This document shows, in pieces, positions 1 through 7,521 of a DNA stretch of 64,000 nucleotides. The notes below the pieces were generated by a model, which ran no database searches, was not told where the DNA came from, and was given only the letters and a program-made list of their open reading frames with translations. The position numbers were made by a program, and so were the translations under genes. Position 1 is the first letter of the stretch; the number at the start of each line of letters is the position of its first letter. Source of the DNA: Chryseobacterium limigenitum (lineage in GTDB: Bacteria > Bacteroidota > Bacteroidia > Flavobacteriales > Weeksellaceae); the NCBI RefSeq assembly GCF_900114875.1, contig NZ_FPKW01000020.1, forward strand, positions 1 to 64,000, written 5' to 3'.

Positions 1-229
1 AACCACAAACAATTTGCTTATAATAATGCTTAAACGTTTTGTGAGCGCCCAAATGAAAGCCAATCATAATGGTAATGATTTCAGAATCCGACATTACCGA
101 TTTTCTGTTTCTTCTCTTTTTGTGATCTCCGAGTGTTTGAAGTTTCATTTGCTTGATTTGGGAGTCAAATTCTTTACAAAAATCGTCAACTTGTACAAAA
201 ATATTTGTAATTTGGTCTTTCAAAATCAT
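1..229 (-). CDS. IS982-family transposase, N-terminal fragment (window edge)
   Basis: The minus strand from the ATG at 229 reads a 76-residue open frame to the window edge. It begins MILKDQITNIFVQVDDFC and contains the stretch SDSEIITIMIGFHLGAHKTF, then FKHYYKQIVCG. This SDSEI.TI..GFH pattern is typical of the N-terminal helical region of IS982-family DDE transposases. The catalytic DDE residues would lie outside the window, so activity cannot be judged. An open plus-strand frame over the same bases is a shadow. Confidence 0.75.
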   Translation of the reverse strand, partial: MILKDQITNIFVQVDDFCKEFDSQIKQMKLQTLGDHKKRRNRKSVMSDSEIITIMIGFHLGAHKTFKHYYKQIVCG

Positions 230-331
230 AAGCAATAGTTCGTTTAAATATTTGAATGTCAGAAACTTAAATATACGAATTATTGCTTTTTATTGCAAAT
301 TTTTATTCTGTTTCTTATCCCGAGCTCAGGT
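1..331 (-). mobile_element. Partial IS982-family insertion sequence (one end)
   Basis: This is the upstream end of an insertion sequence that continues beyond the left edge of the window. It holds the N-terminal part of an IS982-type transposase read leftwards, about 100 bp of AT-rich non-coding DNA, and an outer end near position 330 with a GC-containing palindromic tract (cctgagctcgg on the minus strand). The end is placed there because the DUF2207 reading frame loses family resemblance at that point. The other end and any target duplication lie outside the window, so the exact boundary is inferred. Confidence 0.7.
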
Positions 332-569
332 TATTTAAATTTCTCGACAAAGGAAGTGCGCGATAAATTCCTCTTTTAATATTGATTCCCAGACTGTGGA
401 CGTTGATGTTTTCTGTAATATTCAGGGCAGATTTTTTATCAACATTAATATCAGAATGGAAAGAAGTGATCCGTTCAATTCCGTCTTTATTAATACTTAG
501 ACTATCTTCTTCCTGCGAAAAAGCCAGCGTAAAAGTCAGTAAATAAAAAAGTACTAAAAACCTTTTCAT
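315..569 (-). pseudogene. DUF2207-type membrane protein, truncated by IS insertion
   Basis: The frame starts with a signal peptide (MKRFLVLFYLLTFTLAFSQ) and continues with ERITSFHSDINVDKKSALNI and GIYRALPLSRN, the beginning of the periplasmic DUF2207 domain. Intact DUF2207 proteins are several hundred residues long with C-terminal membrane helices. Here only about 80 residues remain, and the last few codons (LSSG) come from the insertion sequence. The gene lies 3 bp behind lemA on the same strand, the usual lemA-DUF2207 arrangement. It is almost certainly a disrupted gene. Confidence 0.75.
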
Positions 570-572
570 TCT

Positions 573-1127
573 TTAAAACTTTACGGTTGGAACTTCTCTT
601 TCTGCTGCATTTTCCAATTCGAAGAACGGAGATTTCTGAAATTTATACATATTTGCAATAATATTACTAGGAAAAGTTTCTACCAATGTGTTATTATCAC
701 GAACGGTTCCATTATAATATCTTCTGGATTTTTCGATATCGTTTTCTATGGAAGTCAGTTCAGATTGTAATTGTTGGAAATTCGTATTTGCTTTCAAATC
801 AGGATATTGTTCTGCTACAGCGAATAAATTCATCATTGCCTGATTCAGATTTTTCTCTGCGGCTTCTTTTGATTCAACAGAATTGGCACCTACAGCCTGA
901 GCTCTTGCTCTCGTCACGCTGTCCAATGTTTCACGTTCGTGGGTAGCATACCCTTTTACCGTTTCCACAAGATTCGGGATAAGGTCGTGACGTTTTTTAA
1001 GCATCACGTCAATACTGCTCCAGGCTTCCTGAACCAGATTTTTCAGTTTTACAAGACGGTTGTAAATGGAAACTCCATACAGAAGAAATAGTACAACTAA
1101 AACTATTACAATAATTAGAGTGATCAT
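573..1127 (-). CDS. lemA: LemA family membrane protein
   Basis: This 184-residue protein has one N-terminal membrane helix (ITLIIVIVLVVLFLLYGVSI) followed by a long helical domain with the LemA hallmarks VQEAWSSIDVMLKKRHDLIP, NLVETVKGYATHE and FAVAEQYPDLKAN. The length is normal. LemA proteins are anchored by the N-terminal helix; their molecular role is poorly defined. The partner DUF2207 gene directly downstream is broken by an insertion sequence, so any joint function is probably lost while lemA itself looks intact. Confidence 0.93.
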   Translation of the reverse strand: MITLIIVIVLVVLFLLYGVSIYNRLVKLKNLVQEAWSSIDVMLKKRHDLIPNLVETVKGYATHERETLDSVTRARAQAVGANSVESKEAAEKNLNQAMMNLFAVAEQYPDLKANTNFQQLQSELTSIENDIEKSRRYYNGTVRDNNTLVETFPSNIIANMYKFQKSPFFELENAAEREVPTVKF

Positions 1128-1188
1128 AGATTTTGATTTTAATTTAGCTTAAAAATACCTTTTTTTTAATTATGATTTAAAATAAAAA

Positions 1189-1212
1189 AAGTGCTCAGTA
1201 AACTGAACACTT
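1189..1212 (-). terminator. Rho-independent terminator after the NIL-domain gene
   Basis: The arms aagtgctcagt (1189-1199) and actgaacactt (1202-1212) form a hairpin with one mismatch. On the minus strand it is followed by a run of T (1182-1190 on the plus strand is A-rich). It lies 28 bp beyond the stop of the 1240-1551 gene. Confidence 0.7.
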
Positions 1213-1239
1213 TCGTAATTAAAACTATATGAACCTCCC

Positions 1240-1551
1240 CTAAAAATACTTTCTGCAGAGATATTCTACAGTTGTATTTAAAAGTTTATTTTTATTCAGA
1301 AAGAATTCCAGTTCCTGATACTCTTCTGAAGTTACATTAATATATAATTGTACAGAACCAAAACTACGTCCGTTTACGTACTCCACATTAGCTGATAACA
1401 CCTTGTGATAAATTCCGAACTGATTATAAATGGTATTCATCAAATGTTCGAATTTCATTTTCCCATTCAATTCTATTTCCAGTATCAATTCTTTTTTAGC
1501 CAGGCTAATTCTGTTGTGTAAAACCTGCACAGTTGGATTGGGTGTAATCAT
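1240..1551 (-). CDS. Stand-alone NIL-domain (ferredoxin-like fold) protein
   Basis: This 103-residue soluble protein resembles the NIL domain found at the C-terminus of MetN methionine-import ATPases: an ELNGKMKFEHLMN strand-helix unit, then ILSANVEYVNGRSFGS-like text (here VLSANVEYVNGRSFGSVQLY) and a final helix EEYQELEFFLNKN. In MetN this domain senses methionine. Here there is no ATPase domain and no methionine transporter gene next door, so the protein would be a free ligand-sensing or regulatory domain. The fold assignment rests on the motif only, and the function is not known. It ends in a terminator and appears monocistronic. Confidence 0.65.
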   Translation of the reverse strand: MITPNPTVQVLHNRISLAKKELILEIELNGKMKFEHLMNTIYNQFGIYHKVLSANVEYVNGRSFGSVQLYINVTSEEYQELEFFLNKNKLLNTTVEYLCRKYF

Positions 1552-1630
1552 AACTAACTTTTTTTTGGGGTTAGACTTTTGTTGATTTAATTCATCTCAT
1601 TTGTTTTAAATCTTTGACAAAAATATAAAA

Positions 1631-1665
1631 AAATATTAGTCCACCAAATTAGTAGACTAATATTT
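1631..1665 (-). terminator. AT-rich hairpin, probable terminator for the 1822-2481 gene
   Basis: The arms aaatattagtc (1631-1641) and gactaatattt (1655-1665) are perfectly complementary around a 13-nt loop. The hairpin lies between two minus-strand genes, downstream of the hydrolase gene. Its low GC content makes its strength uncertain. Confidence 0.45.
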
Positions 1666-1732
1666 TTGAATTTATTTCGCTTTTTCCAACTTTTACCTGA
1701 AAACATTTCGAACTTTCACATAAAAAAACGGA

Positions 1733-1754
1733 CTAAAGCCCGTTCCTATTGATA
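1733..1754. repeat. 22-bp dispersed intergenic repeat, copy 1
   Basis: The 22 bp here (ctaaagcccgttcctattga plus ta) are identical to 37236-37257. Both copies are intergenic. The preceding bases (acggactaaagcccgt) form a short hairpin. Confidence 0.6.
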
Positions 1755-1800
1755 TACTACTATAAATATCTAATTATTTAAGAAGACATTTATTTTCAAA

Positions 1801-1835
1801 CTAATTCCTAATTCCTAATTCCTAATTCCTAATTA
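1801..1835. repeat. Tandem 7-bp repeat (ctaattc, five units)
   Basis: Four perfect ctaattc units and one ctaatta unit run head to tail. The repeat overlaps the last codons and stop codon of the minus-strand hydrolase gene (stop at 1822-1824), so the C-terminal residues IIRN are encoded inside it. Confidence 0.85.
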
Positions 1836-2481
1836 TTTTAATTCTTTCCAATTTATCTGACGCGGCCAATCCGTTTGGATTGCAACCTAATTCACCTTCC
1901 GGAACTTTAAGATTTTTCTTTTGATAAAATTGCTCCCAAAATTCGTTCGTTTTACCTGTTTTAGGATCAATGAAAGTCATAGGTTCCAATTTGAAAATAT
2001 GATCTTTTCTGAAAGCCCTTTCAATAAAATCTGAGCAGTAATAAGAGTTTTCATCCAAAATATAATTGAAATTGTAAGGCTTCCCCAACATCGTATTTCC
2101 TTTTTCAATTGCAGAGGGAATCGTGTTTTGATATTGAGGCTTTAATCGATATACAATCACTGTTTGCCCGTCATTTGCCTGATCCTTAAGAAAGTCTTTT
2201 AAATTCTGTTTTTGAGAACCACCTTTCGGAGCAGCATGGAGAACAAAAAACTGATTTCCATCTTTTTCTAAAATTCCGATATGATCGAAGGAAGCATTTT
2301 TTTGTTTTTGCGTGACGTTATTAATAGCTCCAGAAAGTCCGGTCGGTTTTGCGGTAACAAAAAGTAAATCACCGTTCTTTAACCCTGAAACTTGTGAGTT
2401 TCTACAATTTAAAATTAAGTTTAAAAGAAAAACAGCAGCAAGTATTTTTAGTAAAAATTTATTTTTTAAAATTTGATTCAT
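1822..2481 (-). CDS. YiiX/YebB-type permuted papain-like cysteine hydrolase
   Basis: This 219-residue protein has an N-terminal export signal (KILAAVFLLNLILNC, a possible lipoprotein site at Cys26). Family-typical motifs follow: GDLLFVTAK, FDHIGIL with the candidate catalytic His, VLHAAPKGG, and YYCSDFIERAF with the candidate catalytic Cys. This His-before-Cys order marks the permuted NlpC/P60 family (YiiX/YebB group, Pfam Peptidase_C92). Substrates are thought to be cell-wall or lipid amides but are not determined. The start overlaps the end of the upstream DUF1801 gene by 23 bp, suggesting translational coupling. Confidence 0.75.
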   Translation of the reverse strand: MNQILKNKFLLKILAAVFLLNLILNCRNSQVSGLKNGDLLFVTAKPTGLSGAINNVTQKQKNASFDHIGILEKDGNQFFVLHAAPKGGSQKQNLKDFLKDQANDGQTVIVYRLKPQYQNTIPSAIEKGNTMLGKPYNFNYILDENSYYCSDFIERAFRKDHIFKLEPMTFIDPKTGKTNEFWEQFYQKKNLKVPEGELGCNPNGLAASDKLERIKIIRN

Positions 2482-2914
2482 AGGTATTAATCCAGTCTTG
2501 TACAGTCATTTTTTTGCTCATCTCAGCTAATAATTCCAATGGGACATCATCCATTTTTTTGAAACGGATGCATGACTTTCCCATATCGAGCTTCCTCTTA
2601 GAATATTTTGGAAATTCGGCTACAAACCAATCCAGCAGTTCAGGTTTAGCATACATTCCCATATGGTAAAACGCGATGAAATTCTTTTGAGAAGCCAGTC
2701 CTATAAACGGAAGCGGTGAGCCCGGCGTACAATGATACCCTGCAGGATAAGTTTCCAGAGGAACATTCCAGCCAATCATTCCATAGCTTACTCCTTTCTG
2801 GAAACCTTCGGGTAAATTATCGGTTACTGTATCAAATATTTTTTTGAATATCTCCTGTCTTTCCTCAGGAATTTTAGAAATATAATCTTCTACAGAATCT
2901 GCTTTAATTTGCAT
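2459..2914 (-). CDS. DUF1801 domain protein (YdhG-like)
   Basis: This 151-residue cytosolic protein contains DYISKIPEERQEIFKKI, SYGMIGWNVPL and KNFIAFYHMGMYAKPELLDW. These match the YdhG/DUF1801 fold, a small alpha-beta module related to the frataxin-like fold. A conserved C-terminal stretch GKSCIRFKKMDDVPLELL is present. The biochemical role of the family is unknown. It is followed by, and overlaps, the YiiX-like hydrolase gene. Confidence 0.8.
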   Translation of the reverse strand: MQIKADSVEDYISKIPEERQEIFKKIFDTVTDNLPEGFQKGVSYGMIGWNVPLETYPAGYHCTPGSPLPFIGLASQKNFIAFYHMGMYAKPELLDWFVAEFPKYSKRKLDMGKSCIRFKKMDDVPLELLAEMSKKMTVQDWINTYESNFKK

Positions 2915-2992
2915 TTTAATTCGGTTTTAACAATTTTCAAAATAACAAAATTTATATGAACCTTGTCTTACAATTTTAATTAAATAAAAAAA

Positions 2993-3023
2993 AAGACAGC
3001 CATATATCCAATATAGCTGCCTT
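2993..3023 (-). terminator. Rho-independent terminator of the 3048-5543 gene
   Basis: A stem of aagacagccatat (2993-3005) with atatagctgcctt (3011-3023), including two wobble pairs, is followed on the minus strand by a run of eight or more T. It begins about 25 bp past the stop codon. Confidence 0.8.
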
Positions 3024-3047
3024 CCCTGTTTATTTAAGTCTAAAATT

Positions 3048-5543
3048 TTATTGCTTAATAACTTTCGTGATTGATTTAGAACCGTCTCTGAAAGTAATTG
3101 ATAGTAAATACAAGCCTGAATTCAGTGTACTTAAATTAAGCTCTTTTCCAGGATTATCGATAAGTTTTACAATTCTTCCGGAAACATCATTAACTGTTAC
3201 AGACTTCACATCTTTCATATCAGAAATATACACTACATCTCTGAACGGGTTTGGATATACAGAAAGTGTTTTTTTGGCTGCAACCTCAGAAGTTCCCAAT
3301 GTATTAGCTTCCCAACTGATGTCATCCCAATAATAAGATTTTCCATCGTTAGGACTCTTTATGGCTAATCTTGCATTAGCAGGAACCGAAGACGGAACCA
3401 CCACCGTATATTCTGAATTAGCAGCCGTATAAGCAGTGTTCAAAATCGGTAAAGCCTGAAGCAATACAAAACTATTGGCATCCGCTGTATTGGTAACATA
3501 TCCTACATTAAGCAAAGCTCCTGCGGTAGTTGTAACTCTTGCTTTAAATCTCAGCTTATGAGTTCCCGAATTAATATTACTAAATACAGGAAGAACAACC
3601 GTTGTAGGTGTAGAAGTACTGCCGGTATACTGGTAAACGTTTCTTGTACCAGAAGCAGGTGTAGTGGTTGTAAGTGTCTGGCTACCGGTCCCCGCTAATC
3701 TTATCCAGCAATCAGGTACAACATTACCTGTTCCGTAAGAATCAAAATTTTCAGAAAGCACAGTCATTGCCCCACATAATGTCTTGAAAGTAACCGGATA
3801 AGACCATACACTTGCATCTGATGAACTACAAACCGAACGTACCCAAATATAATAAGTTGTATTCGGAGTAAGATTAGAAATATTTATTGTAGTAAGAGTC
3901 GTAGTTCCTGAAGCTGGCGTTGTAGCTGTAGGCGGAGTATTGGTTGTAGAAATAAAATACTCATATCCATTTGCCGGAGCCGGAGAAGGCGCCGTCCATG
4001 TTACATCAGCGGATAATGTAGTCATATTAGAAGCAACAACTGCAGTTGGTGTGAGACAAGAAGGTATTGCTTCCCAATATACATCATCCCAATAGTAAGA
4101 TTTACCGTCATTTTTATTCATGATAGCCAATCTTGCATTCGCTGGTACAGAAGAAGGTACTATTACTTTATACTCCGCATTTGGATCTGTATATACAATA
4201 TTAGATATCGTTAATGTTTGAATAGACGTGAAAGTTGCTGAATTCGTAGCATCAGTAACATATCCAACATCTAAAGTTCCCGGTGAAGCGCTTACTCTAG
4301 CTTTAAGTCTCAACCAATGCGTACCTGCATTAATATTGCTAAACTGAGGCAACACAACATATGTAGAATTTTGTGCAGCTGTACTGTACTGATAAATATT
4401 TCTTGTTCCTGAAGCCGGAGAAGTAGACGTAATTGTTTGAGATCCCGTAGTATTAATAATTCTTGCCCAACAGTCCGGAACAATATTTCCTGTACCATAA
4501 GAATCAAAGTTCTCAGACATCGAAGTCATAGGACCGCACAATGTCTTGAAAGTTCCGGAAAACGACCATACACTTTGACCTGTTGAATTATTACATTTTG
4601 TTCTTACCCAATAATAATAAACTGTATTTGCAGACAAGCTTCCTATCGTTGTACTTGTCCCCGGAATATTAGTAAGAGTCGGAGTTGTACCACTTGTTGG
4701 AGCTGTATTTGAAGTACTGTAATAAATTTCATAGCCCGAAGCTTGCGTAGTAGCAGGAACCGCCCATGAAACCTGAGCTGAATTTGCTGTTAAAGTTCCC
4801 ACAGGCTGTAAAGCAGGCGCCGAGCAATCTGAGAAAGCTTCAGCAGAGAATGCAAACACATTCGTATATCCCTGAGCTGTAGAAGTTTTAGTTACCGTTA
4901 CACTTTGTATTGGTTTTGTTTGATTAACTGCATCTATTGCTAATGCATTCTGATATAATCTTGGGTTTGTTGAGTTAGCTTCTAAAACGTCTGTGTTTCT
5001 GTTAATTCTTCCAATCCCCTGAATGGCAAAATTTGTACCCCCGTACCAGTCAGATACACTTACATTGGTAAAAGTTTGCGTGGAATTATCTGTAAAAGTA
5101 ACCACAACGTTCGCTGTAGATGCCCCACTTCCACTTGTTGAAAGCATATACAAAGTAACCGCTGCTTTTGGCGCAGAAAACACTAAAGTTCCGGTATCAT
5201 TCGTATTTGCAAGTTTTAAAGAATTGTTGCCACTCAAATCTCCCAGTTTATAACTCAGTCCCGGAGTACCTGCAACCACAGAATTGATCATCCCGTCTGA
5301 AGGTATACCGTACGTAAGAGGACTACTGGAAGACGTAAGCAGAAAATCTTTCGCTACAAAAGCAAAAGAAACCCCGTCAACATCTGTAGTGGTAGAAATA
5401 GTAGAAGAGCCGACTCCATTAGCAATTACATCAGCATTATAGCCGGATTGCACAGGCATCGTTTGAAAATTTTGCGCTATCACAGAGGATGCCGACAAAA
5501 GAGCAATAGTATTTAAAGCTCCAAAAAATAGTTTTATTTTCAT
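3048..5543 (-). CDS. T9SS type A sorted protein with two FnIII + MAM-like modules
   Basis: A secreted protein of about 831 residues. The ATG at 5543 is chosen because it places a clean signal peptide (MKIKLFFGALNTIALLSASS, then VIAQ) at the N-terminus; the open frame extends further upstream without family support. After a ~215-residue beta-rich domain come two copies of a fibronectin type III domain plus a MAM/jelly-roll-like domain. Each second domain carries SENFDSYGTGN, VPDCW, SGTRN.YQY and DGKSYYWDD. The C-terminus is a type A T9SS sorting domain (LSVYPNPFRDVVYISDM to ITKVIKQ). It is probably a cell-surface or secreted adhesin or carbohydrate-binding protein; no catalytic residues are recognised. 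Confidence 0.85.
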   Translation of the reverse strand: MKIKLFFGALNTIALLSASSVIAQNFQTMPVQSGYNADVIANGVGSSTISTTTDVDGVSFAFVAKDFLLTSSSSPLTYGIPSDGMINSVVAGTPGLSYKLGDLSGNNSLKLANTNDTGTLVFSAPKAAVTLYMLSTSGSGASTANVVVTFTDNSTQTFTNVSVSDWYGGTNFAIQGIGRINRNTDVLEANSTNPRLYQNALAIDAVNQTKPIQSVTVTKTSTAQGYTNVFAFSAEAFSDCSAPALQPVGTLTANSAQVSWAVPATTQASGYEIYYSTSNTAPTSGTTPTLTNIPGTSTTIGSLSANTVYYYWVRTKCNNSTGQSVWSFSGTFKTLCGPMTSMSENFDSYGTGNIVPDCWARIINTTGSQTITSTSPASGTRNIYQYSTAAQNSTYVVLPQFSNINAGTHWLRLKARVSASPGTLDVGYVTDATNSATFTSIQTLTISNIVYTDPNAEYKVIVPSSVPANARLAIMNKNDGKSYYWDDVYWEAIPSCLTPTAVVASNMTTLSADVTWTAPSPAPANGYEYFISTTNTPPTATTPASGTTTLTTINISNLTPNTTYYIWVRSVCSSSDASVWSYPVTFKTLCGAMTVLSENFDSYGTGNVVPDCWIRLAGTGSQTLTTTTPASGTRNVYQYTGSTSTPTTVVLPVFSNINSGTHKLRFKARVTTTAGALLNVGYVTNTADANSFVLLQALPILNTAYTAANSEYTVVVPSSVPANARLAIKSPNDGKSYYWDDISWEANTLGTSEVAAKKTLSVYPNPFRDVVYISDMKDVKSVTVNDVSGRIVKLIDNPGKELNLSTLNSGLYLLSITFRDGSKSITKVIKQ

Positions 5544-5792
5544 ATTACTTAAAATTATCGTCGTAAATTTAATAAAAAAACAATACAAAACGCATATTAA
5601 CATATTTATTTCAAACAAATAACACTAAATAACATATTAAATTCATTATAGCATAATTTTTTAAAATAAATAATTAAAACTAAAAACTTAATTAAAATAA
5701 ACATTCCATTAAAATACAAACAAAACTTTATCGATTTAAAAACTCAAATCACAAGCGTTTATTCATTATTTTATTATTGAAGAATTAAATGT

Positions 5793-5800
5793 TATTTTTG
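5793..5800 (+). promoter_or_regulatory. -7 box TATTTTTG upstream of the aminotransferase gene
   Basis: This octamer fits the Bacteroidota -7 consensus TAnnTTTG and lies 19 bp before the ATG at 5820. No TTG at the usual 17-23 bp upstream spacing is evident, so the call rests on the -7 box alone. Confidence 0.45.
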
Positions 5801-5819
5801 TCATACAAATTTTTGAACA

Positions 5820-7025
5820 ATGCCGAATATTTCAAACAGAGCACAACACATGCCGCCATCACCAGTAAGAAAACTGGTTCCTTTTGCCCTTAAAGCAAAA
5901 CAGAAAGGAGTAAAAGTATATCACCTTAATATCGGACAGCCTGATATTGAAACTCCGGAAACGGCTTTAAATGCTTTAAAAAACATTGATCTAAAAGTAT
6001 TAGAATACGCACTTTCTGAAGGAAATATAGAATACAGAAAAGCACTTACAGAATATTATCATTCATTAGATTTCACAGATCTTACACCTGATAACTTCAT
6101 TGTAACCAACGGAGGTTCTGAAGCTTTAAACTTCGCGATTTCAACGTTATGTGACGACGGTGATGAAGTAATCATTCCAGAACCATATTACGCTAACTAT
6201 AACGGATTTACAAGTACTTTCAATGTAAATGTAGTGGCTGTACCTTCAACTATTGAAACAGGATTCGCACTTCCTCCGATTGAAGAATTTGAGAAGAAAA
6301 TCACAGAAAAAACAAGAGCGATCGTTATCTGTAATCCGGGAAATCCTACAGGTTACCTTTATACCCGTGAAGAACTTCAAAAATTAGCAGAAATTGCTTT
6401 AAAATATGATATCGTTGTAATCTCAGACGAGGTTTACAGAGAATATGTGTATGACGGAAAACAACAGATTTCAATGCTTGCATTCCCGGAATTAAGCGAA
6501 AACTGCATCATTATAGATTCTGAATCTAAGCGTTACTCTATGTGCGGCGTAAGAATCGGATGTCTGCTTACGCGTTCTAAAAAAATTCATGATGCAGCAA
6601 TGCTTTTTGCTCAGGCAAGATTGAGCCCGGTTTTATTGGGACAAATTGCCGCAACAGCAGCCCACCAGAATGACGGAGCCTACATCAGAGCGGTAAGAGA
6701 AGAATACACTCACAGAAGAAACGTTTTGGTTGATCAGCTAAATGCTATTCCCGGAGTGATCTGTCCGAAACCAAAAGGTGCATTCTACTGTGTTGCCGAG
6801 CTTCCTGTAGACGATACAGAAAAATTTGCTCAATGGTTGCTAGAGAAATATTCTCTTAATAACGAAACGATCATGGTTGCACCAGCCGGAGGATTTTACA
6901 GCAATCCGGAATTAGGTAAAAAACAAGTAAGAATTGCATACGTTTTAAAAGAGCAGGACTTGATAAGAAGTGCCGAAATTTTAAAAGATGCTCTTGAAAA
7001 ATATAAATTAGAGTTCCACCTTTAA
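5820..7025 (+). CDS. Class I/II PLP-dependent aminotransferase (aspartate aminotransferase-like)
   Basis: A 401-residue fold-type I PLP enzyme. Visible motifs are YHLNIGQPDIETPE near the N-terminus, NGGSEALNFA for phosphate/cofactor contacts, CNPGNPTGYLYT, SDEVYREYVYDG, SESKRYSMCGVRIG carrying the likely Schiff-base lysine, and RIAYVL with the substrate-binding arginine near the C-terminus. It interconverts amino acids and 2-oxo acids. The exact substrate is not readable from the sequence; aspartate or aromatic amino acids are both possible. It heads a close-packed run with the lipoprotein and murB genes. Confidence 0.88.
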   Translation: MPNISNRAQHMPPSPVRKLVPFALKAKQKGVKVYHLNIGQPDIETPETALNALKNIDLKVLEYALSEGNIEYRKALTEYYHSLDFTDLTPDNFIVTNGGSEALNFAISTLCDDGDEVIIPEPYYANYNGFTSTFNVNVVAVPSTIETGFALPPIEEFEKKITEKTRAIVICNPGNPTGYLYTREELQKLAEIALKYDIVVISDEVYREYVYDGKQQISMLAFPELSENCIIIDSESKRYSMCGVRIGCLLTRSKKIHDAAMLFAQARLSPVLLGQIAATAAHQNDGAYIRAVREEYTHRRNVLVDQLNAIPGVICPKPKGAFYCVAELPVDDTEKFAQWLLEKYSLNNETIMVAPAGGFYSNPELGKKQVRIAYVLKEQDLIRSAEILKDALEKYKLEFHL

Positions 7026-7037
7026 TATTTAATAAAG

Positions 7038-7517
7038 ATGTCAGCAATAAAGATCAATACTTTGAAGATGTTATTTTCAACATTTTTATTGCTGATATTT
7101 TTTTCTTGTCAGAAAGAAACCCAACCAAAAGCTGATAACAACAGGAATGAGATCACATTCATTGGTTTTTCAACAGTTGGCGGAAAACTTGGAAGTTATA
7201 AGATTATTAAACTAACAAAAGATTCCATCAATCTGACGCAGGGAGCTACTTCTTCACAAATCCATAAAAAATGGAATTCTGCCATTGACCCGCAAACCTG
7301 GAAAAAATTAACCTCATCTATCGATATAAAAACGCTGGACAAGATCAAAAGTTCAGAAAGTTTACAGGCTCAGGACGGAATGGATGAAACTTTTCAGATC
7401 AAGACATCAAAAAGTTCTCATGTATTTGTCAATTCCTATAATGACACGATTCATTATTATCAGCTTCAAAAATTCAAAGATCAATTAGAAAAAATTCTTC
7501 CCAAAGAATACAAATAA
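7038..7517 (+). CDS. Putative lipoprotein of unknown function
   Basis: This 159-residue protein has an N-terminal hydrophobic segment ending in a lipobox-like site (LLLIFFSCQKE, Cys near residue 24), so it is probably membrane-anchored. The mature part is hydrophilic and mixed alpha/beta, with TFIGFSTVGGKLGSYKIIKL and repeated K/S-rich text. No known domain is recognised. It starts 12 bp after the aminotransferase stop and ends 4 bp before murB, so the three genes are probably co-transcribed. An in-frame ATG at codon 11 is an alternative start. Confidence 0.7.
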   Translation: MSAIKINTLKMLFSTFLLLIFFSCQKETQPKADNNRNEITFIGFSTVGGKLGSYKIIKLTKDSINLTQGATSSQIHKKWNSAIDPQTWKKLTSSIDIKTLDKIKSSESLQAQDGMDETFQIKTSKSSHVFVNSYNDTIHYYQLQKFKDQLEKILPKEYK

Positions 7518-7521
7518 CGCC

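Noticed and set aside
1801..1835. Possible CRISPR or phase-variable promoter repeat
   Set aside because: Units are only 7 bp without spacers and lie at a gene end, not in a promoter.
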